Part shown: positions 53,633 through 64,000 of the stretch, piece after piece | Position numbering within the stretch: the first letter of the stretch is position 1 | Layout: each line of letters starts with the position of its first letter | Assembly: GCA_009363875.1 (NCBI GenBank) | Contig: CM018685.1 | Location: 63,592,593 to 63,656,592, forward strand | Source of the DNA: Mikania micrantha | Taxonomy: Eukaryota > Streptophyta > Magnoliopsida > Asterales > Asteraceae | DNA length: 64,000 nt | Direction of reading: 5' to 3' | The notes under the pieces: generated by a model | What the model was told of the DNA's origin: nothing | What the model saw: only the letters and a program-made list of their open reading frames with translations | The model's database searches: none | Translations under genes and position numbers: made by a program

Positions 53633-56600
53633 TGTGACAACTGGTACTAAACCGTACGGCAAGTCCGTACAGTGCGTGTACTTACACCACGTACTGTGTG
53701 TAAATACAGTACGTAAACAGTACGTGACAACAGAACTCAGGAAACAAATCACAGTTGTACGTGTTTAAGTGAAAACTTAAATACGGTAAATACAACAACT
53801 CAAGAGAAACAACAAAGTGCAAACGAATAACAATAACGAATCGGTTGCGATCTGATATCCATTGATGACAGGAATCAGATGACCGACAATCCAATACAAA
53901 AACCAAGTGATAACAGGATGTTCAGATGAGTCCGACAGTGAGGAAAACACAATCCAAAACAGAATTTCAGTGTCGTTTTAGAACAATTAAACTGACAGCG
54001 TGTTTGCGTGGGTGACGATTCACATAAACATATCTGTGAGTTTAACGTTCTGAACGATAACTGATAATTAGAAAACCAAATCAGAAAGTAAAACTTACGA
54101 TCGTGTTCGTACAGTTAGCGCTCTGTACGAAGACGCGCGTAAGCGACGCGATCTGACGAAACGAAAACGAAAACTGACACGGACGATAATAAATTTAATT
54201 AAATAAAATAATTAACATTTTACAATTTTGAAACTCATCAAAATAATCAAATTAAAGTCTTTTTTTTTATTTAAAAAAATATTAATTACGCGTAATTTCC
54301 GGTTACGCGACGAAAATGCGAACCGAGCAACCGAAACGAACCCGGATACCACATGGGATATAAAAACCCACAAATGAGAGATTCTCTCATTTCCATCATC
54401 TTCTTCCTCTCTCCTACCCCAAATTTCCGGCCACCCACATTTTAGGGTTTTCTACACCTTCTTTCACTCATATCTTGTTCATTTCTTAGCCAAATCACTC
54501 CATTTTTGAACCTACACGAAGGTATTGATCTTCTCTACACGAAAGTACAAGGGATCTGCCCCGAAACCCACTACAAATCTAGGTATGAACCTGCAAAAGT
54601 CTCGAAAACTAGGGTTCTCTACACCCTATTCGAACCCAACATCCAAACCGGTTCTACACCCCCTTCTTCGAGTCCCACACCCCCTAAAACACATCCTAAC
54701 CTAACACTCTGGTTGTCTGGTACCATCTGGGTCGAAACCACTGAACCTATGCTACGGCCGAAGGAGACTCTGGTTGGCCGAAGAGCAGCAGGCCGAATGG
54801 CCTCTTTCGCCAGCCTCCATTCGCTGGTCACTTTCTCATTCGGCGGTCACCACCCATTCGCCACCTCCATTCGATCGGCCAAGAAACCCCAGTCAACCAA
54901 CTCCCATTCGCCGAACCACCCTTGCCATTCGACCATCACCATTCGCTGGAATCTCATTCGGCCAGACTAAGCTTCATACGGCCACTGCTTTGGCCAAGTG
55001 AATGTCTCGGCCCAATAACCAACAGGCCCATTATTTCGGCCCATGGTCAATGGTTTTGGTCCAAGGTCATGATTCGGCCCAATCCTCACATTAACAACCC
55101 ACGATAGTTTCAGATGAAGGGAATGGCCCAGTAACCTTTTATTTCGGCCCAACAGTAAGTAGTTGGCCCAATTGACTGGCCCAATATCAACAACAACAAG
55201 CTGGCCCAACAGCCTGTGAATCTGGCCCATCCCTGGTTCAGGCCCAACGACCCCATGTGATGGCCCATGCGAGTGATCTGGTCACATAACCCTTCGGCCC
55301 AATCCCTTAGCTCAAGCAAACCAGCCCATCTCCCTTAGCAGCCCAACATTTCCAATTGGCACATTCTTATGGTCAAGGCCCATTTACATTCGGCCCAAGA
55401 GAGGTTTCGAATCACATTAACTAAATAAGGTTAAACGAAAGAATAAATTGATTTAATAACAATGTCGGGGGATAATTAATCAAAGATGATGAATACTAGT
55501 TGATGGGGGTTTATAAACATTGAATTATCATTATAGATGCATGGTTACTGAATAATTATGTAACAAACTATTTGGGCCTAACAAGAGCAAAACATGAAAC
55601 ATTGAGCTATAAATCTAAATTAACACTTGGGATGATGGGTAAGATTTTACAATTTCAAGGAATGAATGTGTAATTTCAAAATTTTATAATTTCAAGAATA
55701 ACCTCGGGCCGAATGGAGACTTAAGTCGAGACTCTCAAGTGTTAGCCAACATTTGGGCTAACACCTACAAGCGCACAAAACTTTACAACTTATACTTATA
55801 AGTTACACACGATGTGAAATCAATACAGGAACGTGAAATCACCATCAAAGAACAACCAAGAGCGCGTGTCTTCTCTATTTTAAGCTAAGTCAACCCTAAA
55901 CAACAAGGTGAGTTCATATGCCCCTTTTCTTAATCTTTACTGATTTCAAAGCTCGGGGCTGAGAAACATGCTTAACTTTTATTTATTTAAAAGTTTACAT
56001 TAACATGTTGTTTAATTCATGATTTAGATAATAATTGTTTATCTTTATTATCGTTAATCATTACATGCTTGCTTGTTTGACTTTATCATACCTGAATTAA
56101 CTAGGGTACTACATGCTAATCTAGCAAACAAGGCACATTAACACAGTAATACATAGGATAATGTGAGTTGTTGAGAACATATCTCACAACTTTGCATATC
56201 TCTTACACGATGTAACAACGGGGGAAAACCTTGGGATAACCTGTCATTAACAACCATTAATGACAAGAATGATTATCATGATAAGATAATTTCATGATAG
56301 CAAGATCATTCTCACATCACTAACATTGTGTATAAGACATGTTCTTATGACACTTTGTTAAGACCGGTATAACACGCAAACTTGGGAATAACAGTTGAAA
56401 CATTTATTTGTGATATCGAGGAGGATATTACATACACACACCTTTGGGGATGGCATATTACACACATATCATCATAAATCACTAAGACTCTGTTTAGAGC
56501 ACATTCCCTAACCGACAGAGTGTGTCGGTTGCACAATTGTAGATCAGTTGGGTAAATCTCTAAAACTAATAATCGGGGTTTTGGGGAAATCAAATGAAAT

Positions 56601-58114
56601 CACACCATGCACGAGAGGTGCTACCAATCATATAAACAACACTCTTAAAAGCTAGAAAACATGTTCAATCCAATAGATATCGTGGGAGGATATCTTACAC
56701 ACCGGGCTGATCAGAAATGACAGCTACTGAGACTATTATGTCTCTAACTAGGAATCATGAGTTGGACACTTTACACGCCGGGCTGAACAGGGGAAACAGC
56801 TACTGGGACTATTATGTTCCTATCTAGATATCGAGTATGATATCTTACACACCGAACTGGTTAGTACTGACAGTTACAGAGACTATTATGTTTCTTTATT
56901 CAATGGTTGGGTATTCCACATGCCGGACTAATCAGTAATGATTAGTTACAGAAACCATTAGGTTTCGTTCTAGATATCGAGTATGATATCTTACATGCCG
57001 GGCTAATCCGTAAGGAATAGCTAACAGAAACGATTTTGTTTCTTGATTGTTCATTGGATTATTTTACATGCCGGACTAATCAGGAATGATTAGTTACAGA
57101 AACCGTTAGGTTTCGTTCTAGATATCGAGTATGATATCTTACATGCCGGGCTAATCCGTAAGGAATAGCTAACAGAAACAACATTGTTTCTTATTCGATC
57201 ATTGGGTGATATTACATGCCGGGCTAATCCGTAAGGATTAACCAGCAGAGATTATATCTCTTTATTCACTTATTGGTTATTTTGACATACCGGCTAATTC
57301 GTAAGAATTAGTTAACAGGGATGAATTCATCTCTTACTTTGTTCACTGAGTTAATTTGCATGTCGGCTATTCCGTTAGGAATGGTCAATCGAGACGATTA
57401 CGTCTCTTTTCTCCTTACTTAGTGGATAAACATATCGGGAAATCATGGGTGAAAAGAAATGGGTATCCATCGTTGTATTATAGGTAGTGTTGAGTACAGT
57501 TAAGCATGTGGTGGGGTGGCGTCTGGGCTTGACCCTTTCGTATGCCCCTATATATAAGCATGCTTGACTGGATGAGACATTATCTATACATCCAACCATG
57601 GAGAGGACATTGAGTGAAACATGGGATTCATTTATCAATACAACTTGTGTGAAACGTTGTGAACATGATTGACTTAATTCAATGGTTTTCAAATACCAAA
57701 CTTATGAACTCACCAACCTAGTGTTGACTTGTTTTAAACGCATGTTTTCTCAGGTGACGGACAGGTCTAGATAACAAGCATCAGTGATTAAGCTAGAGGA
57801 CTCTTAGAAGACCTAGCTTACTTTTGGATGCATACATTTTGATGACATTGTGAATCTATTTTGCATATCTTGTACAGTCACAAGATAGAAACTACACGAT
57901 TCTTTTGGATAGATTTACTTAGTTAAATTATGAACGTAACATTGTAATTTAACTTTGTAATTCTACATCATATGTCATGTTAGCATTTCTCATTATTTAT
58001 CATGTGCCATGTAAACCATCTGATCACTTCGATTATCATTCAAGATATCGCGCCCCGGGAACCTTCCGCCCGACGGGAAAACCCGATCCGTTCCCGCTGG
58101 CCCGGGGTGTGACA
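53633..58114 (+). repeat. 3' LTR of the gag-only element
   Basis: 4482 bp, the same length as the 5' LTR. I found five differences (5' LTR positions 47517, 47521, 47791, 49247, 49287). All internal features recur at +6821, including the hairpin array at 56676-57406. Confidence 0.95.
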
Positions 58115-58119
58115 ACACG

Positions 58120-59903
58120 TGTCATTGCATATCGAAATAATAAAATGATATATGGTAAATAATATTAAAATTTTGGAGAATTTAAAATTTTCTATCTAAT
58201 AAAGATACATATTTAAACGGAAATTACAAGTGGTGACTTGCACGAACACAATGAGAGGGTTATGATATTGACTTATATATGTTGTAAGTCTCATATCAAA
58301 TATCAATATAATATGGTAAGTGTATTAAAACAAAGTACACAAGAACGAATGATGTTGTCTAATGTTGAGAGCATCAACATGGAAATTCATAAGTGTATTT
58401 TGATTACTATAACATATGAAAGAAATATATGTTATTATTGTAAATAATCTTAATAAATTTTGCATATTTATTATAGATACTTACAATAGTGATGGTCTTG
58501 TAGATTATGCTACAGCCATAAACGCTATTGAAACTATGTGGAGGATTTATCTTTCAATTTGGGAGAGTTTCCTAATACATGGTTTCATTGAAACAACAAT
58601 ATAAATGTATAAATCACTTTAGAGACATGGGATGTCATATTGTTGAGTATCAATCTTGTTGACTATATCTCAAGAGTCTAGTGATTTTATACAAATAGCA
58701 TTCATCATATGTTGATGAATGTGTTCACCAAAGTGACTTGAGTTAAGACATATGTTTAAGTTCTTATGATTAAATGGTGAAGCCTTAGAGATTAAAGGCA
58801 AATGAGTTATGATCCTACATAATGGATGAAGTTAAATATAGTTATGAGTTTTTCTTAAACCCAGTGTTTAAAAATCTCATCATTCTTGTCTAAAATAAAA
58901 TATGAATGTTTGTAGAGATAATGGGTTATCTCTTGGAGCTGTGAATGATCAAAATGATGCATCTTCTGTTCACGTGCTAATATTTTAGTCTAAAGCATGC
59001 TAGACTAATACATGTTAATTTAGATGCTCTGCGGAGATCAAATTAACTTTAAACATTCAATATATGTGATGACATGAGAATGAGTTTCAGTTCATATGAG
59101 GAGAACTCATGGAGTAATATGTATGGATGAACTTAGTGACACATTGATGTATATATGTTTGATATCTTATATATGTGTCAAATTCATCAAAAGGTAAACT
59201 GCTCAAACTTAATCAAAGTGCAAGCAATGTGGGGGAATGTGTCATTTACGAAACAACCCTCTAAAGTTTGTAAGAGATAGTTTTTGAGAAGTTTCTCAAT
59301 CTCTTGTGGAAAAGGAGAACTTTTCACAGCACGATTTTAATAATTGGAAAATGGTTATCTAATAAGACTCAAATGTGGGGGTTGCTTGCACTTAATACAA
59401 GTATGTGATAGATTTTGTAATAAGGATTTTAGTAATCCAAATAAATATTGCAAATTCGTGACCAAGTGGGGTACACGATTGAGTTAATCAAGTTGATTGG
59501 ACTCAAATGCCAATCGGTAAAAGTGGAAACGTGTTTAGCCTTGAAATGAGTTTCAAATCATTCTTAAGATATGGTAACATAACTAGATCCAAGTTGAGAT
59601 CACTGGTTATAGTCTTATAAATTGATAAAAGGGCTAGTAGGACTTGTGAGTCAAGAACACTTTAGAACAACTTATCTCAGTTGCTAATTATCGTTGTTGA
59701 CTTGAGAAGTCAAAGATAATATTTTGGATCCAATAACATGAGAGATTAAGTTGAGGAATGTGACTAAAGCCCTTGTAAAGAGATATTTGAAGGAAACTTA
59801 ACCTTGTTGATTGGAGATCCCATGATCTAGGTTCAATAGGACAACTAATTCATATATCTAGGGTGGTCACTGTGGGGGCATAGTTATACAATGGATGTAT
59901 AAG

Positions 59904-59956
<53 letters not shown>

Positions 59957-60446
59957 ATATATATCCTCCTAAACTGTAAAAAGGGTGTTTAAATACATCC
60001 TAGTCAATTCCTATAACAATCAATGACATTGTTGTGTGAGGTTAAGCATAATACATGGTTAATGATCTGTGTAAATCATGATAACCAAAATGCTTTTAAT
60101 GATTTGTGGACAAATCACCTATGTTAGAGAGAAGTGGGGTCGCTTCGAATGGAATTACGGGCATAATTCCTAGAGCTCTCGCAGAACCAGGATAGTGTTC
60201 CATGACCATAACGGACACGACAATGAGGGGTTAATCAGACCAGGAAGAGTATTGTGTGAAGTGTAATAACGTCTACGTAAAAAGGGGTTTAGTTCAAGGA
60301 CATCGCGTCTACTAACCGCTAGGAGACTAAGTATACTTCACAAAGGAAAGTTTAAAGGGAACACTTACTTCTCCTGCAATACTCAACCGTTGAAATTGTA
60401 TCTTGAAACTTGAGCATACGAGTTGATTTTTATTCATGTGGGGGAT
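58120..60446 (+). other. right interior of the Copia-like element, non-coding
   Basis: No coding frame is supported. It holds four TGTGGGGG tracts (near 59229, 59374, 59871 and the true purine tract at 60438) and an AT microsatellite. Confidence 0.6.
59906..59954. repeat. (AT)n microsatellite
   Basis: About 24 uninterrupted AT units. Confidence 0.95.
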
Positions 60447-61172
60447 TGTTGGAAAATTGATTTATTTGATTAATTATCAAATTTAATTTGAATTAAAATC
60501 AAGACTCTTCATCTTACCCAATTAAATCAAGGCTTTTCAAATTACATGTATTGATGATATGTGTTAATTCAAGACCCTTGGTATCACCATATTGTATTAT
60601 AAATACAAGACAATTGGTGTCTTGTTTGTTGGTTGAAAAGAATACTACATAAAATTACACACAAACTTTGAAGAATTTTCCAACTTTCTCAACTCTTCAA
60701 GCTCTTGTTTAAGACATATTTTTCAGGTGCTAGATTAATCCCGGCAGTACACAAACTGTTTCGGTTGTTGTACCCTGGGAGACAGATGTGTTCGTCTTGA
60801 GAAGAGGCGCGAAATCTGTTTCAAGGGAAGCGTATTGAATACGTGCCTCAACCATAATCATCAACATGTTTATTCTATGTTAATGAAGAATAGGTGGAAG
60901 ACATAAGTTTATTGAAGTATTTGTTACCGACTCGTCAAGATGTTTGATTGAAGACTCGACGTTAATTATTCTCTACTCAAGGAAGCTATTTGGAGTACCC
61001 AAAAAAGACATGGATCAAAACAAGTTTGTTATATAAATTAGTAATTCATATTCTATTATTTTAGTCTTATAACCGGTATTGTACTAGATTATTTCTTACA
61101 AATAACGAGAGTCTCGTTATTATTTATATTTTATTTTTGAGTTATAATAAAAACGTGAACCCATCTCCTACA
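60447..61172 (+). repeat. 3' LTR of the Copia-like element
   Basis: 726 bp, starting TGTTGGAAAATTG and ending CTCCTACA. It is slightly longer than the 5' LTR because of an AATCTGTTTC difference near 60813. Confidence 0.9.
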
Positions 61173-61213
61173 CGCATATCGAGATAATTTGGGTAATCTA
61201 AGAGTCGAATATC

Positions 61214-61519
61214 CAAATAAGTTGTCCTAGTGGTAGAATGCCTACATTCCAATGTAGAGGTCAAGGGCTTGACTCCCACTTGAGACGCTTTGATGGATAC
61301 CAGGTGAGGGGAGGAAACTTGAGATTAATCTCATGTTTTGAACCGATGAAGGGCGCAATTTTTACAGCAAATAAGCTGGTTTCTACGTATTAGGTGCAGC
61401 TCTTCCGAGGGTGGCGCCCGGTAAAATGGGCTATCGCTCTGTTGTGGAAGGGGTCTTCCGAGGCCTGCTGGCGTGATGCATATGTCACAACGTTACACTC
61501 GGTTGTTGCTGTTAAAAAA
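61214..61519 (+). mobile_element. tRNA-derived SINE
   Basis: It has an A-box-like TAGTGGTAGAATG and a B-box-like GGGCTTGACTCCC about 40 bp later. The 3' end is GTTGTTGCTGTT plus oligo-A. The target duplication AATCTAAGAGTCGAATATC (19 bp) is exact at 61195-61213 and 61520-61538. Confidence 0.93.
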
Positions 61520-61731
61520 AATCTAAGAGTCGAATATCACTTTCAAATTAAAGCAGGTCGATGATTTAATTTGAAGCCTTCGGGGACTAGAAAATTGTCA
61601 TCGAGCAGTAATTATTATTAATTATTTTATTTTATTTTTTTTATTTTCACAATTATTGCGCTAAAACTCGATGAGGGGTTCAACCTCTTGGACCCAAGGT
61701 GTTGCCATTGGACCTTGTCAAAGGATGGTTG

Positions 61732-62275
61732 CAGTGCCGGACCCAGAAATTTTTTTCATGGGGGGCGGAAATTTTTGTAGGTTTATTGGTGTTCAAGTTG
61801 GGTTGGGGCGGATCGGCTCGTCTAAGCTCTAATTGTATCCAAATTTTGGTTTCGATACAGTTATCAGGTCCAATTTTTTTTGAATTCAATTTGTTTGGTT
61901 AACCGATTAAAACGAATTCAGATTTAAATTTGTTTTCTTTATAATATATAAGGTTGAATTCGGTTTATTTGGACTGATTTATTCGTTTTTAATTGGTATA
62001 TTCGATTGAAGTCGGTTTAATCGGTTTTAACCGGTTTAGTGGTGGTTTGACTTATTATAAGTAATACTAAACTTGATTTTACATTGAGTTTAAATTATTA
62101 GTTGGACATTTTTCAACTTAGTTTTATTAATTAACACTTAGAAATCAAAAGTTTAATGTGGGCGATTGCAAAATTTTACGGGGGGCGATCTGGATTTTAA
62201 CATATATATATTACTAAAAAAAAAATTTCAAGGTGGGCGGCCGCCCCCCCACGGCTCTATGTGGGTACGCCACTG
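61732..62275. mobile_element. non-autonomous hAT element, 544 bp
   Basis: The ends CAGTGCCGGACCCAG and GTGGGTACGCCACTG are inverted repeats. The 8-bp duplication GATGGTTG is exact (61724-61731, 62276-62283). A GGGGGGCGG stretch near the left end is mirrored by GGGCGGCCGCCCC near the right. Confidence 0.92.
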
Positions 62276-62604
62276 GATGGTTGCCCCTTGGAATGGTAGA
62301 ACCCAGTTGCTTAAGAACCCTAATGAGGTTTTGTATAATTTAATTTATAATGAATTAAAGCAAGTATCTCTGATTTATTTAAAGTCTATTCTAATTATTT
62401 GCGTCAATAAGTCAATAAAATTAAAATAAAATAGCAACGTAAACAATTATATATATGAGTTAGTTCTAAATTTTTTTTTTTCCTAAAAAAGAATGAAAAG
62501 GCTTTGGCATTTTAGCATTTTAGTTTTAAATTAATGATTGAGATTAAAATGTAGAAAAAAAAGTGGCGGAATGCTAGAAGGGTATATTAGTAAAGATTTT
62601 TTCT

Positions 62605-62819
62605 ACCAATGATCCTTAGCTCAAGCGGTTGAGGGGAGGTACCATGTGGCTTCAATATTGGGGAGGTCACGGGTTCAAGTCCTGGCATGGACAAAATAGG
62701 GGTTCTATGCTAGGCTAGGAGATTTTCTCTCACCTATGGTGGGTTTCCTCCTATAAGGTGTGGATATGATCGGGTGGGTCTATGACCCGTCAGTGAACCA
62801 AATTGCTGTTCAAAAAAAA
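62605..62819 (+). mobile_element. tRNA-derived SINE, second family
   Basis: It has TAGCTCAAGCGGTTGAG (A box) and GGTTCAAGTCC (B box), and a tail of AATTGCTGTTC plus oligo-A. The flanking repeat AGTAAAGAYTTTTTCT (16 bp, one change) lies at 62589-62604 and 62820-62835. Confidence 0.92.
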
Positions 62820-62835
62820 AGTAAAGACTTTTTCT

Positions 62836-63472
62836 TTTTTAGTTTTTTAAATTCTTTTATTTTTTTTTTAAATATTCATAATTTTTTAGAAAACACTCGT
62901 AAAATGAAACATTTTGTCCTCTTTATTTTGAGTATAGTGATGATATGCTTTTTATTAATAAGGATTTTGTAAATAAATTTTTGTCCTTTACTTTTATGCA
63001 CTGTATATTTCTGTACTATATTTTTTCTGCATTACATTTTTGTGATATATTTCTTTGTGATGTATTGGTTGTTATATTTTTACGTAATGTATTACACTAA
63101 ATATAAATTACCTTTGGAAACAATCCAATACATGTTTTATAAATACAATACATGTATAAAAATCTAGTACAATTTAAAAAAAATAAAATATCATTTTTTT
63201 ATATATCATATTAACATAAAAAATGTTTTATTTTTTGATGCAATTTTTTTAAAAAAATAATATGATATAAAAAAGTTATAAACATTTTAAAAAAGTAAAA
63301 AAAAAATTAACAAAAGTTATTACATCTGAATTACCTTTTTTTTTTTTTTTAATAAAATCACTTGTAAAACTATACAAGTGAAGATCTACCATTGATTTTT
63401 TTATTTTAACAATATTTTTAATATCACTTAATGGGCTGGATTTTAAGGGTTTCTTGCTATTCCAATTCCAAC
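62836..63472. other. AT-rich intergenic stretch
   Basis: Only T-rich and A-rich tracts. No gene, repeat boundary or conserved motif was seen. Confidence 0.6.
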
Positions 63473-64000
63473 TAAGGGTGTACTCGATTCGGTTCGGTTC
63501 GGTTTTTGGTTACTAAAAACCATTCGGTTTTCGGTTTTTTTGTCGGTTTCGGTTCAGTTTTTTCGGTTTTTTTTTTTGTTTTTGTTCTTTTTTTGTTCTC
63601 TTTCACACTTAATATTAAAAATGTAAACATGTTTAACAATAGATAATTCATAAATTAATTGATCAAACACCAACTAATCAAAATAAAACTAAATAATTAT
63701 AATCATGTTCTTAAATTAAAAAAAAAACAAAAGTAAATAATTAATTTTGAAATAATTACGATCTTCATCTTTTAAAATAGTAGAAATAATTTAATCTAAA
63801 TCTTTATCATCTCAAACGGTAGACTCTTTATGTGTTTTTATCCCGTTAAGTAAGTATAAAAATAGCAACACACACACATATATATTAATTTTTAAATAAG
63901 ATAACAAATCGGTTCGGTTCGGTTTTTTACGGTTACTCATTCGGTTCGGTTTTTTCGGTTAATTTGGTTCCGGTTTGGTTTTTTCGGTTTTTTGCTCACC
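63473..64000. mobile_element. hAT-type element running off the window
   Basis: The left end TAAGGGTGTACTCG is followed by GGTTCGGTTCGGTT arrays. The far end shows GGTTTTTTCGG and TTTTTTGCTCACC, which should be completed by CCTA or similar just beyond the window. It resembles the element at 19071. Confidence 0.75.

Larger units (their letters stand above)
46812..58114 (+). mobile_element. young gag-only Ty3/gypsy element with 4.5-kb LTRs
   Basis: Two 4482-bp LTRs flank a 2339-bp interior with primer site, gag, a protease scrap and a purine tract. The target duplication ACACG is exact (46807-46811, 58115-58119). Gag is Tekay-like. No reverse transcriptase or integrase exists, so movement needed a partner element. 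It inserted into the Copia-like element. Confidence 0.95.
44665..61172 (+). mobile_element. non-coding Copia-like LTR element split by a gypsy insertion
   Basis: LTRs 44665-45383 and 60447-61172 start TGTTGGAAAATTG and end CATCTCCTACA. They are flanked by CGTAT and CGCAT (one change). The purine tract GTGGGGGAT precedes the 3' LTR. Without the nested gypsy element the interior is about 3.75 kb and has no gag or pol frame, so it is a LARD-like passenger. Classification rests on LTR style and the purine tract. Confidence 0.82.

Noticed and set aside
53682..53906. 74-codon minus-strand frame repeated at 46861
   Set aside because: A shadow of identical LTR sequence with no coding signature.
61220..61290. 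Possible tRNA gene from the A and B boxes
   Set aside because: It cannot fold as a complete tRNA, continues into a SINE body with an oligo-A tail, and is flanked by a 19-bp duplication.
62607..62690. Possible tRNA-Leu/Ser-like gene
   Set aside because: Same reasoning: a tRNA-derived SINE head with flanking duplication, not a full tRNA.

Overview
The window is a repeat-rich stretch of a plant nuclear genome. The evidence is spliceosomal introns, a PGG-domain ankyrin gene pair, plant Ty3/gypsy and Copia-type retroelements, RTE LINEs, Helitrons, tRNA-derived SINEs and many small hAT and Mutator-like elements. The gag and LTR types and the GGTTCGGTT-rich hAT elements resemble Asteraceae (lettuce, sunflower, chrysanthemum group), but that placement is from memory of families. 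There are no operons, CRISPR arrays or bacterial features.

Layout. 1-9.6 kb: the 3' end of a Ty3/gypsy polyprotein, its polypurine tract and 3' LTR, a second LTR ending at 5286, an inverted gag coiled-coil fragment, and a third LTR (5833-9523) with a primer site. 9.66-44.3 kb: a direct tandem segmental duplication. Each unit carries one minus-strand gene for an ankyrin-repeat/PGG-domain membrane protein. Copy 1 is 10170-27809 in 7 exons and copy 2 is 30616-42508 in 7 to 9 exons. I could assemble an open reading frame for both with consistent splice phases. The introns are full of transposons, and because the other copy often lacks the insertion, several are confirmed by an empty site. Copy 2 also holds an in-frame tandem duplication of exons 4 and 5 around a truncated gypsy fragment. 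44.66-61.17 kb: a non-coding Copia-like LTR element (LTRs about 720 bp) split by a very young gypsy element (46812-58114) with two 4482-bp LTRs, ACACG target duplications, and only gag inside. 61.2-64 kb: two SINEs and two hAT-type elements, each with clear target duplications or termini.

The only likely host genes are the two ankyrin/PGG paralogues. Their first exon encodes a Copia-gag-like domain, so they look like a host gene fused to a captured retroelement domain. Their last exons show no difference that I could see, while other exons differ, which suggests gene conversion.

The most unusual structure is in the long gypsy LTRs. Each has a tandem array whose units fold into short stem-loops, with matched changes on both arms. 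In three of the LTRs the array is bracketed by a complementary pair (GGTGAGTTC-like and GAACTCACC-like) that coincides with splice-donor-like and acceptor-like sites. A separate array of co-varying TTCTAA/TTAGAA hairpins sits in the Copia-like element.
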